DNA from: Stenotrophomonas maltophilia
GTDB taxonomy: Bacteria > Pseudomonadota > Gammaproteobacteria > Xanthomonadales > Xanthomonadaceae
Length of the DNA: 64,000 nucleotides
Direction of reading: 5' to 3'
Assembly: GCA_900113425.1 (NCBI GenBank)
Contig: FOZF01000004.1
Span: 124,001 to 188,000, forward strand
Part shown: piece by piece, positions 27,455 through 35,724 of the stretch
Numbering within the stretch: position 1 is the stretch's first letter
How the letters are laid out: each line of letters opens with the position of its first letter
Program-made: the position numbers and the translations under genes
Notes under the pieces: generated by a model
Told to the model about the DNA's origin: nothing
What the model saw: only the letters and a program-made list of their open reading frames with translations
Database searches by the model: none

Positions 27455-28579
27455 ATGACCTCCACCGCCCACCGCGTGCAGGGCCTCAACAACGATGAGG
27501 TCGCTGCCGACTGGCCCGCGATCGATGCCGCCGAGGTTGCCTGGCTGGCCCGCCGTTATCCGGTGCTGGACGCGGACAGCGCCCTGCGTTGGCACAGCCC
27601 CCGGCCCTTGTCGGCCGCCGCGCTGGTCGAGGGTACCCGCGGCCGGGTGTTCATCAAGCGCCACCACCGCAGCGTGCGCAGTGCCGCCTGCCTGCAGGAG
27701 GAACACCGCTTCATCGCCCATCTGGACGCTGCTGGCGTGCCGGTGGTGAAGGTTCTGCCCACCACCGGAGGCGACAGCGCCATCGAGCATGGGCCGTGGA
27801 CCTATGAGCTGCATTCGCCGGGGGTGGGTGACGATCTGTACCGCGACGCCGCGTCCTGGACGCTGCTGACGGACACCGCGCGCGCGCGTTCTGCCGGACG
27901 CATGCTGGCCCGGCTGCATCAGGCCGCCGCCAGCTACCAGGCCCCACAGCGCAGCACGCATGTCCTGGTGGCACGCGACGAGCTGATCCGCACCGCCGAC
28001 CCCATCAGCGCGCTGGAAGCGGGTCTGCCTGACCGCCCGGGACTGGCCCGCTACCTGGCACGGATTCCGTGGCAGGCGCAGCTGCGCCGCGACGTCCTGC
28101 CCTGGCACACCGGCCTGGCCGCGCGCCTGTCCGCCGAGCCGCCGCTGTGGTCGCATAACGACTGGCATGTCTCCAACCTGCTGTGGCGCGGCGACGACGT
28201 CAGCACCGTGCTGGATTTCGGCCTCGCCTCACCCACCAGCGCGCTGTTCGACCTGGCCACCGCGATCGAGCGCAATGCCGTAGCCTGGCTGGAGCTGGAG
28301 CGGGGCCATGAGGCGGTGCGCATCGACATCGCGCTGGCCCTGCTCGACGGCTACCGCGAAGTGCTGCCGTTGTCGGCCACCCGCCTGCACCTGCTGGCCG
28401 ACCTGCTGCCGATGGTCCACTTCGACTTCGCACTGTCCGAAGTGGAGTACTTCGAAGGCATCACCGGCTCGACGGCGAACGCCGACGTCGCCTGGTATCC
28501 CTTCATGCTGGGCCATGCCGCGTGGTTCGCCAGCGCACCCGGCCAGGCCCTGCTGCAGGCGGTGCATGCCGCTGCCTGA
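27455..28579 (+). CDS. APH-fold phosphotransferase (aminoglycoside/choline kinase family)
   Basis: 374 residues. Brenner motif HNDWHVSNLLW (catalytic Asp236) and metal-binding LDFG about 17 residues later identify the APH/choline-kinase fold; a Lys in GRVFIKRHH fits the ATP site. The substrate cannot be read from sequence. It lies just upstream of the TPP-riboswitch-controlled thiamine-uptake genes, and thiamine kinase ThiK belongs to this fold, so thiamine phosphorylation is a possibility. However, it is longer than ThiK and transcribed before, not after, the riboswitch. Aminoglycoside resistance is not supported. Confidence 0.8.
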   Translation: MTSTAHRVQGLNNDEVAADWPAIDAAEVAWLARRYPVLDADSALRWHSPRPLSAAALVEGTRGRVFIKRHHRSVRSAACLQEEHRFIAHLDAAGVPVVKVLPTTGGDSAIEHGPWTYELHSPGVGDDLYRDAASWTLLTDTARARSAGRMLARLHQAAASYQAPQRSTHVLVARDELIRTADPISALEAGLPDRPGLARYLARIPWQAQLRRDVLPWHTGLAARLSAEPPLWSHNDWHVSNLLWRGDDVSTVLDFGLASPTSALFDLATAIERNAVAWLELERGHEAVRIDIALALLDGYREVLPLSATRLHLLADLLPMVHFDFALSEVEYFEGITGSTANADVAWYPFMLGHAAWFASAPGQALLQAVHAAA

Positions 28580-28632
28580 AGGGCATCGGCTCGCAAATCC
28601 CTGCCATCTGTAGTGAAATAGCGGCCTGAAGC

Positions 28633-28703
28633 GGGGGTGCCTGGATCTGCAGGCTGAGAGAGTCCCTTGGAACCTGATCCGGTTTGCACCGGCGTAGGGA
28701 GCT
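28633..28703 (+). promoter_or_regulatory. TPP riboswitch (THI element)
   Basis: The conserved core is complete: GGGGTGCC, GGCTGAGAG, CCTTGGAACCTGATCCGG, then the GCACCGGCGTAGGGAG 3' half. It precedes the TonB receptor ATG by about 85 nt, consistent with repression of thiamine uptake when TPP is abundant. Confidence 0.93.
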
Positions 28704-28787
28704 TTGAGCCGCAGCCACACCCCCGTTCCGGGCCGGTGCATCTGCGCGCCGTCGCTTCGTCTCCCCTGTTGTCCGAAGACGAATCGA

Positions 28788-30977
28788 ATGAACCGCTGCC
28801 TGCGTCCCACCCTGCTCGCTCTCGCCCTCTGTGCCGCGCTGCCACTGCATGCCAGCGAGGCTGGAGCCTCCCCCGACGTGGCAGCCGACAGCGGCGAACG
28901 TTCGCCCACCGAGCTGGCAGCTATACGCGTGCAGGCCGGCAGGCCGGCCGCCGACAGCGCGCAGGTCAGTGCGTTCGGCGCCGGCTCCTGGAAGGACACT
29001 CCGGCCTCGGTGAACGTGCTCGAACGCGACTACCTCGACCGTCGACAGGTACGCTCGTTGTCCGAACTGGCCAGCAATGACGCCTCGCTCGGTGATGCCT
29101 ACGCACCGGTGGGCTACTACCAGAACGTCGCCATCCGCGGCTTCGCGCTCGATGCCGCCACCGGCTACCGCTTCAACGGCCTGGCCATCGCCGGCGAGCA
29201 GCGGTTGGCGCTGGAGAACGTGCAGGCGGTGGAGATCCTGAAGGGTGAGGCCGGCCTCGCCGCGGGCGTGATGGCGCCCGGCGGCATCATCAACTACATC
29301 GGCAAACGCCCGGCCGAAGTGCGCACGGCCACCCTCGGCACCGATTCGGAAGGCTCGCGCTATGCCGCCGTCGATGTCGGCCACTGGATCACGCCGCGTT
29401 TCGGCGTCCGCCTCAATGCCGCCTGGGAGGGCAGCGAGTCCTACGTCGAGCATGCCGACGGCCGCCGCAATTTCTATTCGCTTGCAGCGGACTGGCTGAT
29501 CGGCGAGCGCGGCAAGCTGGAAGTGGACGCCAACTACCAGACCAGTTCGCAGCGCTCGGTGTCCGGTTACCAGCTGCTGGGCGCACGTGAGCTGCCTCGT
29601 GGCGTCGACCGCGAGCACCTGCTGGGCTATCAGCCGTGGCAGCGCCCGGTGGAGATCGCCAGCACCAACATCACCGCCGTGCACACCTACGACTTCAACG
29701 AGCGCTGGCAGTCGCGGCTGTCGGTGGGCCACAGCCGCTCGGTCATCGACGACAACGTCGCCTTCGCCTATGGCTGCTACTACGCCGACGCGTGCGCCGA
29801 TGGCAGCGTGCCCGGCAACTACTTCGCCCCCAACGGCGACTACGACATCTACGACTACCGCAGTCCGGACGATACGCGCCGCAACCAGCAGGCACGCGCC
29901 GAGCTGCGTGGCCGCTTCGACACCGGCAGCATCGGCCACCAGCTGACGGTCGGCGCCGACACGTTCCGCCGCACGGTGGACAGGCGACCGAGCGTCAACG
30001 AGTACGTAGGCAGCAGCAACATCCACGACAGGCAGGTGCCGGTGTATGAGCCCTCGCCGCTGATGCCCGGCCCGTCCGCACGGCGTCTGGACAGCCGCCA
30101 GACCGCCGTGTTCGCGCTGGACCGCATGCAGTTCGGCGATGACTGGCAGTGGCTGGCCGGTGGCCGCTTCGTCCGCTTGGACGAGCGCGCCTACGACAAG
30201 CGCGGCACACCGCAGCGGCACAGCCGGCTGTCGCGTTTCCTGCCGCAGACCGCGCTGGTGTGGAAGGCCACCGACCAGCTCAACGCGTACGCCAGTTATG
30301 TACGCGGCATCGCGCTGGGCCAGGAGGCACCGTTCTGGACCTCCAACGCCGATGCCTTCCTGCCGGCGGTGCAGTCGCGGCAGCTGGAAGCCGGCGTCAA
30401 GTACGTGCCGGCTGCCTCGCTCACCCTGGGCGCCGCGCTGTTCCGCATCTCGCAGCCCTACCAGTACGCCATGCCGGATGACAGCGATGCCGGTTACACC
30501 TTCGTCGAGCGCGGCACGCAGACCCATACCGGCCTGGAGCTGACCGCCAACGGCCAGCTGACCGATGCGCTGCAGATCGTCGCCAGCGCCAGCGTGCTGC
30601 AGGCGCGGGCACGCGATACCGGCACGCCAGGCCAGGAAGGCCATCAGCTGGTGAACGTGCCGAAGGTACGCGCCAGTGTGCATCTGGCCTACGCACTGCC
30701 GTTCGTGCAGGGCCTGGATGTCACCGGCGGCTGGCGCTATGCCGCCGCCAATGTGGCCCGTGCCGACGGCGGCGTGCGCGCACCGGACTATTCGGTGTTC
30801 GATGCCGGCCTGCGCTTCCGCCACCGCGTGCATGAGCGCGCCGTGACCTGGAACCTGTCGGTGGACAACGTGTTCAACCGCTTCTACTGGCGCGACACCG
30901 GCAGCAGCGGCGGTGACTACTACCTGTTCCCCGGCGCACCGCGACAGGCGCGTCTGTCGGTGACGTTCGCGCTGTGA
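28788..30977 (+). CDS. TonB-dependent receptor, probable thiamine uptake
   Basis: 729 residues with signal peptide (ALPLHAS), a TonB-box-like segment (PTELAAIRVQA), a plug domain (about 60-180, with NVAIRGFALD and EILKGEAGLAAGVMAPGGIINY) and a long beta-barrel ending in the aromatic RLSVTFAL. FhuE-like in plug sequence, but the TPP riboswitch upstream and the overlapping PnuT-like gene point to thiamine or a precursor as substrate. ATG 28788 directly begins the signal peptide. Confidence 0.9.
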   Translation: MNRCLRPTLLALALCAALPLHASEAGASPDVAADSGERSPTELAAIRVQAGRPAADSAQVSAFGAGSWKDTPASVNVLERDYLDRRQVRSLSELASNDASLGDAYAPVGYYQNVAIRGFALDAATGYRFNGLAIAGEQRLALENVQAVEILKGEAGLAAGVMAPGGIINYIGKRPAEVRTATLGTDSEGSRYAAVDVGHWITPRFGVRLNAAWEGSESYVEHADGRRNFYSLAADWLIGERGKLEVDANYQTSSQRSVSGYQLLGARELPRGVDREHLLGYQPWQRPVEIASTNITAVHTYDFNERWQSRLSVGHSRSVIDDNVAFAYGCYYADACADGSVPGNYFAPNGDYDIYDYRSPDDTRRNQQARAELRGRFDTGSIGHQLTVGADTFRRTVDRRPSVNEYVGSSNIHDRQVPVYEPSPLMPGPSARRLDSRQTAVFALDRMQFGDDWQWLAGGRFVRLDERAYDKRGTPQRHSRLSRFLPQTALVWKATDQLNAYASYVRGIALGQEAPFWTSNADAFLPAVQSRQLEAGVKYVPAASLTLGAALFRISQPYQYAMPDDSDAGYTFVERGTQTHTGLELTANGQLTDALQIVASASVLQARARDTGTPGQEGHQLVNVPKVRASVHLAYALPFVQGLDVTGGWRYAAANVARADGGVRAPDYSVFDAGLRFRHRVHERAVTWNLSVDNVFNRFYWRDTGSSGGDYYLFPGAPRQARLSVTFAL

Positions 30978-31558
30978 GCGGCGCCGTGCTCGAGTGGACC
31001 GCCGCGCTGTGCAGCGTGCTGGGTGTATGGCTGATGGCGCGCCGGCGGTTGGCAGCGTGGCCGGTCGGCCTGCTGTCGGTGGCGCTGTACGGCCTGGTGT
31101 TCGCTGAGGCCAGGCTGTACTCCGACACGCTGCTGCAGGTCGCCTTCGCCGGCTTCCTGGTCTATGGCTGGATCAACTGGCGCCAGCACGCCGCCGATGA
31201 GGGCAGCATCCGCATCGTGCCGCTGGCGCGCGGGAAACTGCTGCGTGACCTGATCATCGGCCTGTGCGGTGGCGTGGCACTGGGCACGGTCATGCACACC
31301 TTCACCGATGCCGCGCTGCCGTGGCTGGACGCGATGCTGACCGCCCTGAGCCTGGTCGGCCAGTGGTGGCAGGCGCGCCGCCATGTGGCGTGCTGGTGGG
31401 TGTGGATCGGGGTGGACGTGGTCTACGTGGGCGCGTACCTGTTCAAGTCGCTGCACGTCACGGCCGCGCTGTATGTGTTCTTCCTGGGGCTGGCGGTATT
31501 CGGCCTGCGCGCCTGGAGTGCGGCGGCGCGGGAGCGCGAGCTGCTGCCGGCGCGGTAG
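30974..31558 (+). CDS. pnuT: PnuC-family transporter, probable thiamine transporter PnuT
   Basis: 194 residues, mostly hydrophobic, with six to seven transmembrane segments. WPVGLLSVALYGLVFAEARLYSD and the WxxWxGxDVVYVGAYLFKSL region are diagnostic of PnuC/PnuT facilitators. GTG start overlaps the receptor stop codon (GTGA), so it is translationally coupled and under the same TPP riboswitch. It should move thiamine across the inner membrane after TonB-driven passage of the outer membrane. Confidence 0.88.
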   Translation: MSGAVLEWTAALCSVLGVWLMARRRLAAWPVGLLSVALYGLVFAEARLYSDTLLQVAFAGFLVYGWINWRQHAADEGSIRIVPLARGKLLRDLIIGLCGGVALGTVMHTFTDAALPWLDAMLTALSLVGQWWQARRHVACWWVWIGVDVVYVGAYLFKSLHVTAALYVFFLGLAVFGLRAWSAAARERELLPAR

Positions 31559-31574
31559 TGCCGCGCGGTGCACC

Positions 31575-31994
31575 TCACTTCGGCTGCAGCACCAGCCCCA
31601 ACCGCAACGGCTGGCGCATGTCGGCCGGTGGCGCCGACGACAGCGGCGCCGACTGCAGCGTCGCGCGCAGATCCGCGTCCGCCTGCGCATCGCCGAGGCT
31701 GTCGAATTCCAGTTTCGCGATGCGGCCATCGGCTGCGATCCAGAGGCTGACCGGCAGCGGCGTGGGCACCTGCGGGTGCGTCTGCAGCCAGGCCAGCACG
31801 CGCTGCACCTTCGGGTCCTGCTCCTGCTGCAGGCGCTGCTGCAGCTCACTGCCTGCCGTGGCGGCGTAGGCCATCCAGTGCGGTGGAGCCTCCTCGGCCG
31901 AGACGGCCCCGGCGCCGCCCAGCGCCAGAAGGCCGATCAGCGATGCCAACGGTCGCCACCAGCGGCGGCGGTCGGCGCGGAATGCGGATTCCAT
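31575..31994 (-). CDS. Secreted small protein with a TonB-C-like domain
   Basis: 139 residues. The N-terminus (PLASLIGLLALGGAGAVSAEEA) is a signal peptide or anchor. The C-terminal about 60 residues (VSLWIAADGRIAKLEFDSLGD...LRATLQSAP...LRLGLVLQPK) have the spacing of the TonB/TolA C-terminal fold, in which a beta-strand, a short helix and a final strand follow each other. There is no Pro-rich spanner, so it is not a normal TonB. It is convergent with the thiamine operon. Function unknown. Confidence 0.6.
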   Translation of the reverse strand: MESAFRADRRRWWRPLASLIGLLALGGAGAVSAEEAPPHWMAYAATAGSELQQRLQQEQDPKVQRVLAWLQTHPQVPTPLPVSLWIAADGRIAKLEFDSLGDAQADADLRATLQSAPLSSAPPADMRQPLRLGLVLQPK

Positions 31995-32067
31995 GGCAGC
32001 ACCCTCATGCAGTCGTCCAGCGCTCCATCGTCGGCGGCGCAGATGACAGGCGGATGGCGGGCGGACG

Positions 32068-33042
32068 TTACCCGCCCAGGTCGGCCAGCACCTTGCGCGA
32101 AGGCGCGAAGAAGGTCACGCCGGTCATCGCGGTGGAGAAGTCCAGGATGCGGTCATGCAGCGGCGCGGGGTTGCCGATGAACATGCGCTCGAGCATCTTC
32201 TCGATCACCCACAGGCGGCGCGTGTAGCCGATGAAGTACGTTCCGTACTCACCGCGCCCCGGGTTGGCGAAGGGCATGTTGTCGCGCAGGATGTCATGCT
32301 CGCCGTCGGCGTCCTCGATGGTGCACAGCGTCTTGTGCGACTTCTGCGCGTCGGCCGGCGCATCGTCCAGCTCGGTGTTGTCGTGCTTGGTGCGGCCGAT
32401 GATCGCCTCCTGCACCTCGGTCTTCTGCGCGCGCCATGCGTCGAGGTTGTGCAGGTACTTCTGCACCACCACGTAGCTGCCGCCGGCATGGGCCGGATCC
32501 TCGTCACCGACGATCGTAGCTTCCGGCAGCGACAAGCCTTCCGGATTGGCCGTGCCGTCCACGAAATCGAGCAGGTCGCGGCCGTCGAAATAGCGGAAGC
32601 CGGCCACCTCATCGACCGTCTCCACCGCATCGCCGAACGCCATCAGCAGGTTGCGCTCGAACGCCACGATCAGGTCCATCGTGCGTGCGCGGATGTGGTA
32701 CAGCAGATCGCCCGGGGTCGACACTGCGGTGTGGGTGGCGCCCTTGATCTCGCGGAACGGATGCAGCTCGCGCGGCGGGGTACTGCCGACCAGCGGCTGC
32801 CACACACGGTGGCCGATCGCCACGTTGCAGGTGAAGGTCCGTTCGATCTCGCGGATGGCCGTGTTCTTGATCAGGTCATCGGTGCTGGCCAGCACGTCGC
32901 GCACCTTGGCGATCGAGTCCGCATCATCCTTCACCTTCAGCACCAGGAAGGCGGCCGAGTGGGTCAACGGCGCAGTGATCTGCTGCGGCTCGTTGTCGAG
33001 CGTGTGATTGAGGGCGGTGATCGGTGCGGGCTGGGAATTCAC
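32068..33042 (-). CDS. Dyp-type haem peroxidase (YfeX-like)
   Basis: 324 residues. The GXXDG signature is present (DFVDGTANPEG), and the haem region includes KSHKTLCTIEDADG and LRDNMPFANPGRGEYGTYFIGY. There is no Tat signal, so it is probably cytoplasmic, like YfeX/EfeB-related class B enzymes. GTG 33042 is preferred, with AGGAA 6 nt upstream; an ATG at 33105 adds a poor basic extension. A TATGAT hexamer (33101-33106, minus) could be its -10. Confidence 0.88.
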   Translation of the reverse strand: MNSQPAPITALNHTLDNEPQQITAPLTHSAAFLVLKVKDDADSIAKVRDVLASTDDLIKNTAIREIERTFTCNVAIGHRVWQPLVGSTPPRELHPFREIKGATHTAVSTPGDLLYHIRARTMDLIVAFERNLLMAFGDAVETVDEVAGFRYFDGRDLLDFVDGTANPEGLSLPEATIVGDEDPAHAGGSYVVVQKYLHNLDAWRAQKTEVQEAIIGRTKHDNTELDDAPADAQKSHKTLCTIEDADGEHDILRDNMPFANPGRGEYGTYFIGYTRRLWVIEKMLERMFIGNPAPLHDRILDFSTAMTGVTFFAPSRKVLADLGG

Positions 33043-33174
33043 GGCAGTTCCTGCGGGCTTGAGGCGGGCGCATCGCGCTTGGCGCGGCGATGTGCGGGCG
33101 ATCATAGCGGAACGGCTTCCGCTGCGACGGAGCGGTTCTCAGTCGCGCGCCCGCCGCTGCGGCCCGGAAAAAGT

Positions 33175-33199
33175 GAAGCCCGGCGCGAGGCCGGGCTTC
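33175..33199 (-). terminator. Rho-independent terminator of the ax21 gene
   Basis: GAAGCCCGGC, 5-nt loop, GCCGGGCTTC, followed on the minus strand by ACTTTTTCC. Confidence 0.8.
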
Positions 33200-33211
33200 G
33201 ATGGCGTGCGG

Positions 33212-33226
33212 GAGAGAGAGAGAGAG
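33212..33226. repeat. (GA)7 dinucleotide repeat in the ax21 3' untranslated region
   Basis: Fifteen bases of strictly alternating GA between the ax21 stop codon and its terminator. Confidence 0.8.
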
Positions 33227-33264
33227 TCACACGCCAGTAACACGCACTAACGACAGAGCGTTTC

Positions 33265-33840
33265 TTACCAGGTGAAGCGCGGACCGACGAACCACTCGCG
33301 GTCGCCGGCCTTGGCCAGCTTCACTTCGCCACTCAGGCCCCAGTTCTGGTTGAACTTGGCGGTGGCACCGACGCGGCCGTAGAACTCGCCGTCCGGGTTG
33401 TAGCCGTGCTTCTTGCTGAAATCTTCGTAGCCGGCCAGCGCGTAGCCTTCCAGGTACGGGTTGAACGCGGTGCGCACGCCCACTTCAGTGGAGTAGCCAT
33501 TGAAGTCCAGGCCGCGCTTCTCGTCGTACTTCTGGTAGGCCACACGGGCCACCAGGTCGGTGTTCGGTGCGATGCCGTAGTTGTAGCCGACACCCAAGCG
33601 CCACTGGTCGACGTCATTCTTGAAGCGGTCGGTTTCCTGCGCGCTGTAGTCGCCGAAGATGTGGAAGTTCGGGTGGACGGCCACCGAGCCCTTCACGCCC
33701 CAGCCATCGGCGTCGCCGCCCTTGGCATCGGTGTTCACGTAGCCGCCTTCAACGTAGTTGTACGACAGGCCATCGGCAGCCGATGCAGCGAACGGCAGGG
33801 CAGCCAGCAGACCCAGGGCAAGCAGCGAATTCTTGTTCAT
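33265..33840 (-). CDS. ax21: Ax21-family outer-membrane beta-barrel protein
   Basis: 191 residues: signal peptide MNKNSLLALGLLAALPFAASA, then alternating amphipathic strands rich in Tyr/Gly (LSYNYVEGGYVNTDAKGG...FGDYSAQETDRF...GVGYNYG...RWFVGPRFTW-type C-terminus ending in Trp). This matches the Ax21/Omp_b-brl family of xanthomonads. The earlier signalling claims for Ax21 were retracted; an outer-membrane/vesicle protein is the safe description. A 12-bp hairpin sits in its 5' leader (33870-33912). Confidence 0.88.
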   Translation of the reverse strand: MNKNSLLALGLLAALPFAASAADGLSYNYVEGGYVNTDAKGGDADGWGVKGSVAVHPNFHIFGDYSAQETDRFKNDVDQWRLGVGYNYGIAPNTDLVARVAYQKYDEKRGLDFNGYSTEVGVRTAFNPYLEGYALAGYEDFSKKHGYNPDGEFYGRVGATAKFNQNWGLSGEVKLAKAGDREWFVGPRFTW

Positions 33841-33869
33841 CGGGACACACCTTTAATTATTTTGGTTTC

Positions 33870-33912
33870 GTCGACCGCCTCCCGGGAGGGGGAGAGAGGA
33901 GAGGCGGTCGAC
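33870..33912 (-). promoter_or_regulatory. Long hairpin in the 5' leader of ax21
   Basis: GTCGACCGCCTC and its exact complement GAGGCGGTCGAC enclose a 19-nt purine/pyrimidine-skewed loop, 30-72 nt before the ax21 ATG. No U-tract follows on either strand, so it is not a terminator. Such 5' stem-loops protect porin mRNAs or expose sRNA sites. The rest of the 320-bp gap (33841-34160) shows an A/T-rich stretch near 33920-33960 that may hold the promoter; no other gene is seen there. Confidence 0.5.
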
Positions 33913-34160
33913 AGGTGTGAATTATCCGTTTGTTGGCGAAATCAGCCCTGAATATTGAACTGACCGGTACATGAATGAAGTTGCTGTTCAGGGAACTCGG
34001 GAGCTGGTCAACGCAACTGCTGCTGTATGCCCGCGCCACCGTGCCCGTCATGTCCCTGCAGAAGGCTGACACCTGTCACTGGTTCGGGAAAGATCCGGGG
34101 CGAATAGTACGCGTCACCGCCCGGCACCACTTCGCCGGCACTCACCCAAGGGGACGTGTC

Positions 34161-34685
34161 ATGCACCTGTTCCAGCAACTCCTTTCGCATACTCCGATCT
34201 GGGTCTGGGTGCTGATGGTGTTCCTCATCACCCGGGGCATCGCGGCCATGAAGCCCGGCGAAACCTCGTTGCCCACGCTGGCGATCGTGCCGGCGGTGTT
34301 CGCGGCATGGGGGGTGTGGTCCATCAGCCACCGCTACGGCGCATCGTGGCCGGCCTGGGGCGAGTGGCTGGTCGGCATCGGCGCAGGAACGGGCCTGGGT
34401 TGGTTGTTGCTGCGCCGGGCGCGTGTGGCCATGAACAGTGCGACGGGACGGTTGTGGCGCAGCGCGGACTACAGCCTGCTGCCGCTGCTGCTGATCACGT
34501 TCCTGGTGAAGTATGGCTTTGAAACCGCGCTTGCAGTGTCGCCCGCGCTGAGCGCCAACGCAGGTTTCAGCGCTGCCTACCTGCTGCTGTCCGGTGGCTT
34601 CACCGGCATCTTCATCGGCCGGTACTGCCGGTATCTGTCGGCGGTGCGCCTTGAGGGGCATACCCGGATGGGGGCTGCGGGCTGA
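34161..34685 (+). CDS. Multi-pass inner-membrane protein (DUF6622-like)
   Basis: 174 residues with about five hydrophobic helices. The N-terminus MHLFQQLLSHTPIWVWVLMVFLITRGIAAMKP and the LSxxNAGFSAAYLLLSGGFTGIFIGRYCRY end resemble the DUF6622 family of unknown function. AAGGGG lies 9 nt before the ATG. No neighbour suggests a role. Confidence 0.75.
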   Translation: MHLFQQLLSHTPIWVWVLMVFLITRGIAAMKPGETSLPTLAIVPAVFAAWGVWSISHRYGASWPAWGEWLVGIGAGTGLGWLLLRRARVAMNSATGRLWRSADYSLLPLLLITFLVKYGFETALAVSPALSANAGFSAAYLLLSGGFTGIFIGRYCRYLSAVRLEGHTRMGAAG

Positions 34686-34798
34686 GGCTGGCGCACGCTG
34701 AGGGGCATGTGGGAGCAATCTCAACGAGAGCGCTCGTCGCCATCACGATCAGGTCAGTTCAAGCGCAAATTCAGGCCCAACTTGCCCCCCGCAGAATG

Positions 34799-35614
34799 TC
34801 ATTCTGCAGGCGCACAGGGCCATAATCTAACTCCTCTCAACCCAAACGTCTGAATGGTCGCTGCAACCTTGGCGCTCACAATTGTCTCATTAAACGATTT
34901 GTGACCTGAGCCGAAATATTCCGCGCTACGGAAGATTGGCAGTCCAGAGAATTCAACTGGAGCCGGGAAGAATCCTCGGGTGTGAGGCTCATAGCGCTGT
35001 CTGCTGCAACCACTGCACACCCGCCCAGACATATCCTCCATCATCAGGGCAACACGAGCATCGGCCACCAGCTGAACCATGTTTTCCAGGCCGTGGCCTT
35101 GCGTGTCTTCAACACCGCACGACTCAACTCCTAGCGGCGCCAAGCACTCTTTCCATGCTGAGGCCAGCATAAGGTACACGCCGCCCACCCAGTTCAGCTG
35201 AAGGAATGAATTCCTCCCCCACTTGAGCGTCTTCTTTACTCTAAACGCGCTCTTCTGGCGCGCCCCAGATCCACATTCAGAACAGTAATCCCCCAGATCG
35301 AATGTTTGCTCAAGGAATCCGAAATGCTCCTCCGGCTGAGGGTAGCCACTTATGTGGGTCGGACGAAGTACGCAATAGGAAGCGCCCGAAATTTCACTCT
35401 TCGAAAACTCAGTATCTACGGTAAAGAATCCACCCCAACTCTCAACGAGATCGGAAATCTCCTGCCAGACTTCCGACCCCTCCTCCGCATGGCAGACTCC
35501 AATTCCCACTCCAATGGGTGAAGGCTCAGGCGCCTCGTACTTCACACCAAGTCGCTCCAATGGTGATCGATAGCTTTCATCCCAGCTAAATACATATCGA
35601 TACTTGATCTTCAT
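34799..35614 (-). CDS. Double-CXXC motif protein, possible SitI6-like immunity protein
   Basis: 271 residues from ATG 35614 (GGAAGTGAG just upstream). Two CxxC pairs, CSECG (middle) and CSGC (about 75 residues later), suggest a zinc knuckle. The end (IFRSAEYFGSGHKSF...ATIQTFGLRGV) fits the layout I know for double-CXXCG proteins, some of which are immunity partners of Myxococcus Sit toxins. No toxin gene is visible beside it. Codon use and GC are clearly lower than in neighbours, pointing to horizontal acquisition. The family assignment is inference. Confidence 0.65.
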   Translation of the reverse strand: MKIKYRYVFSWDESYRSPLERLGVKYEAPEPSPIGVGIGVCHAEEGSEVWQEISDLVESWGGFFTVDTEFSKSEISGASYCVLRPTHISGYPQPEEHFGFLEQTFDLGDYCSECGSGARQKSAFRVKKTLKWGRNSFLQLNWVGGVYLMLASAWKECLAPLGVESCGVEDTQGHGLENMVQLVADARVALMMEDMSGRVCSGCSRQRYEPHTRGFFPAPVEFSGLPIFRSAEYFGSGHKSFNETIVSAKVAATIQTFGLRGVRLWPCAPAE

Positions 35615-35724
35615 CTCACTTCCAACCAAAGTCCGGGCAAGTTGAGAACTGCTGGCGTGCACGTCCATCTGCGCCGGCTCCGCGTCCAAGCAACGCAGGC
35701 CGTCGGCATCCATCGGCAGGGCAG

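Noticed and set aside
27455..28579. Aminoglycoside-resistance gene
   Set aside because: Only the general APH fold motifs are present; no specific aminoglycoside phosphotransferase features or mobile context.
33857..34072. Minus-strand frame of about 70 codons upstream of ax21
   Set aside because: It runs through the hairpin leader and has an unusual composition with no start signal.
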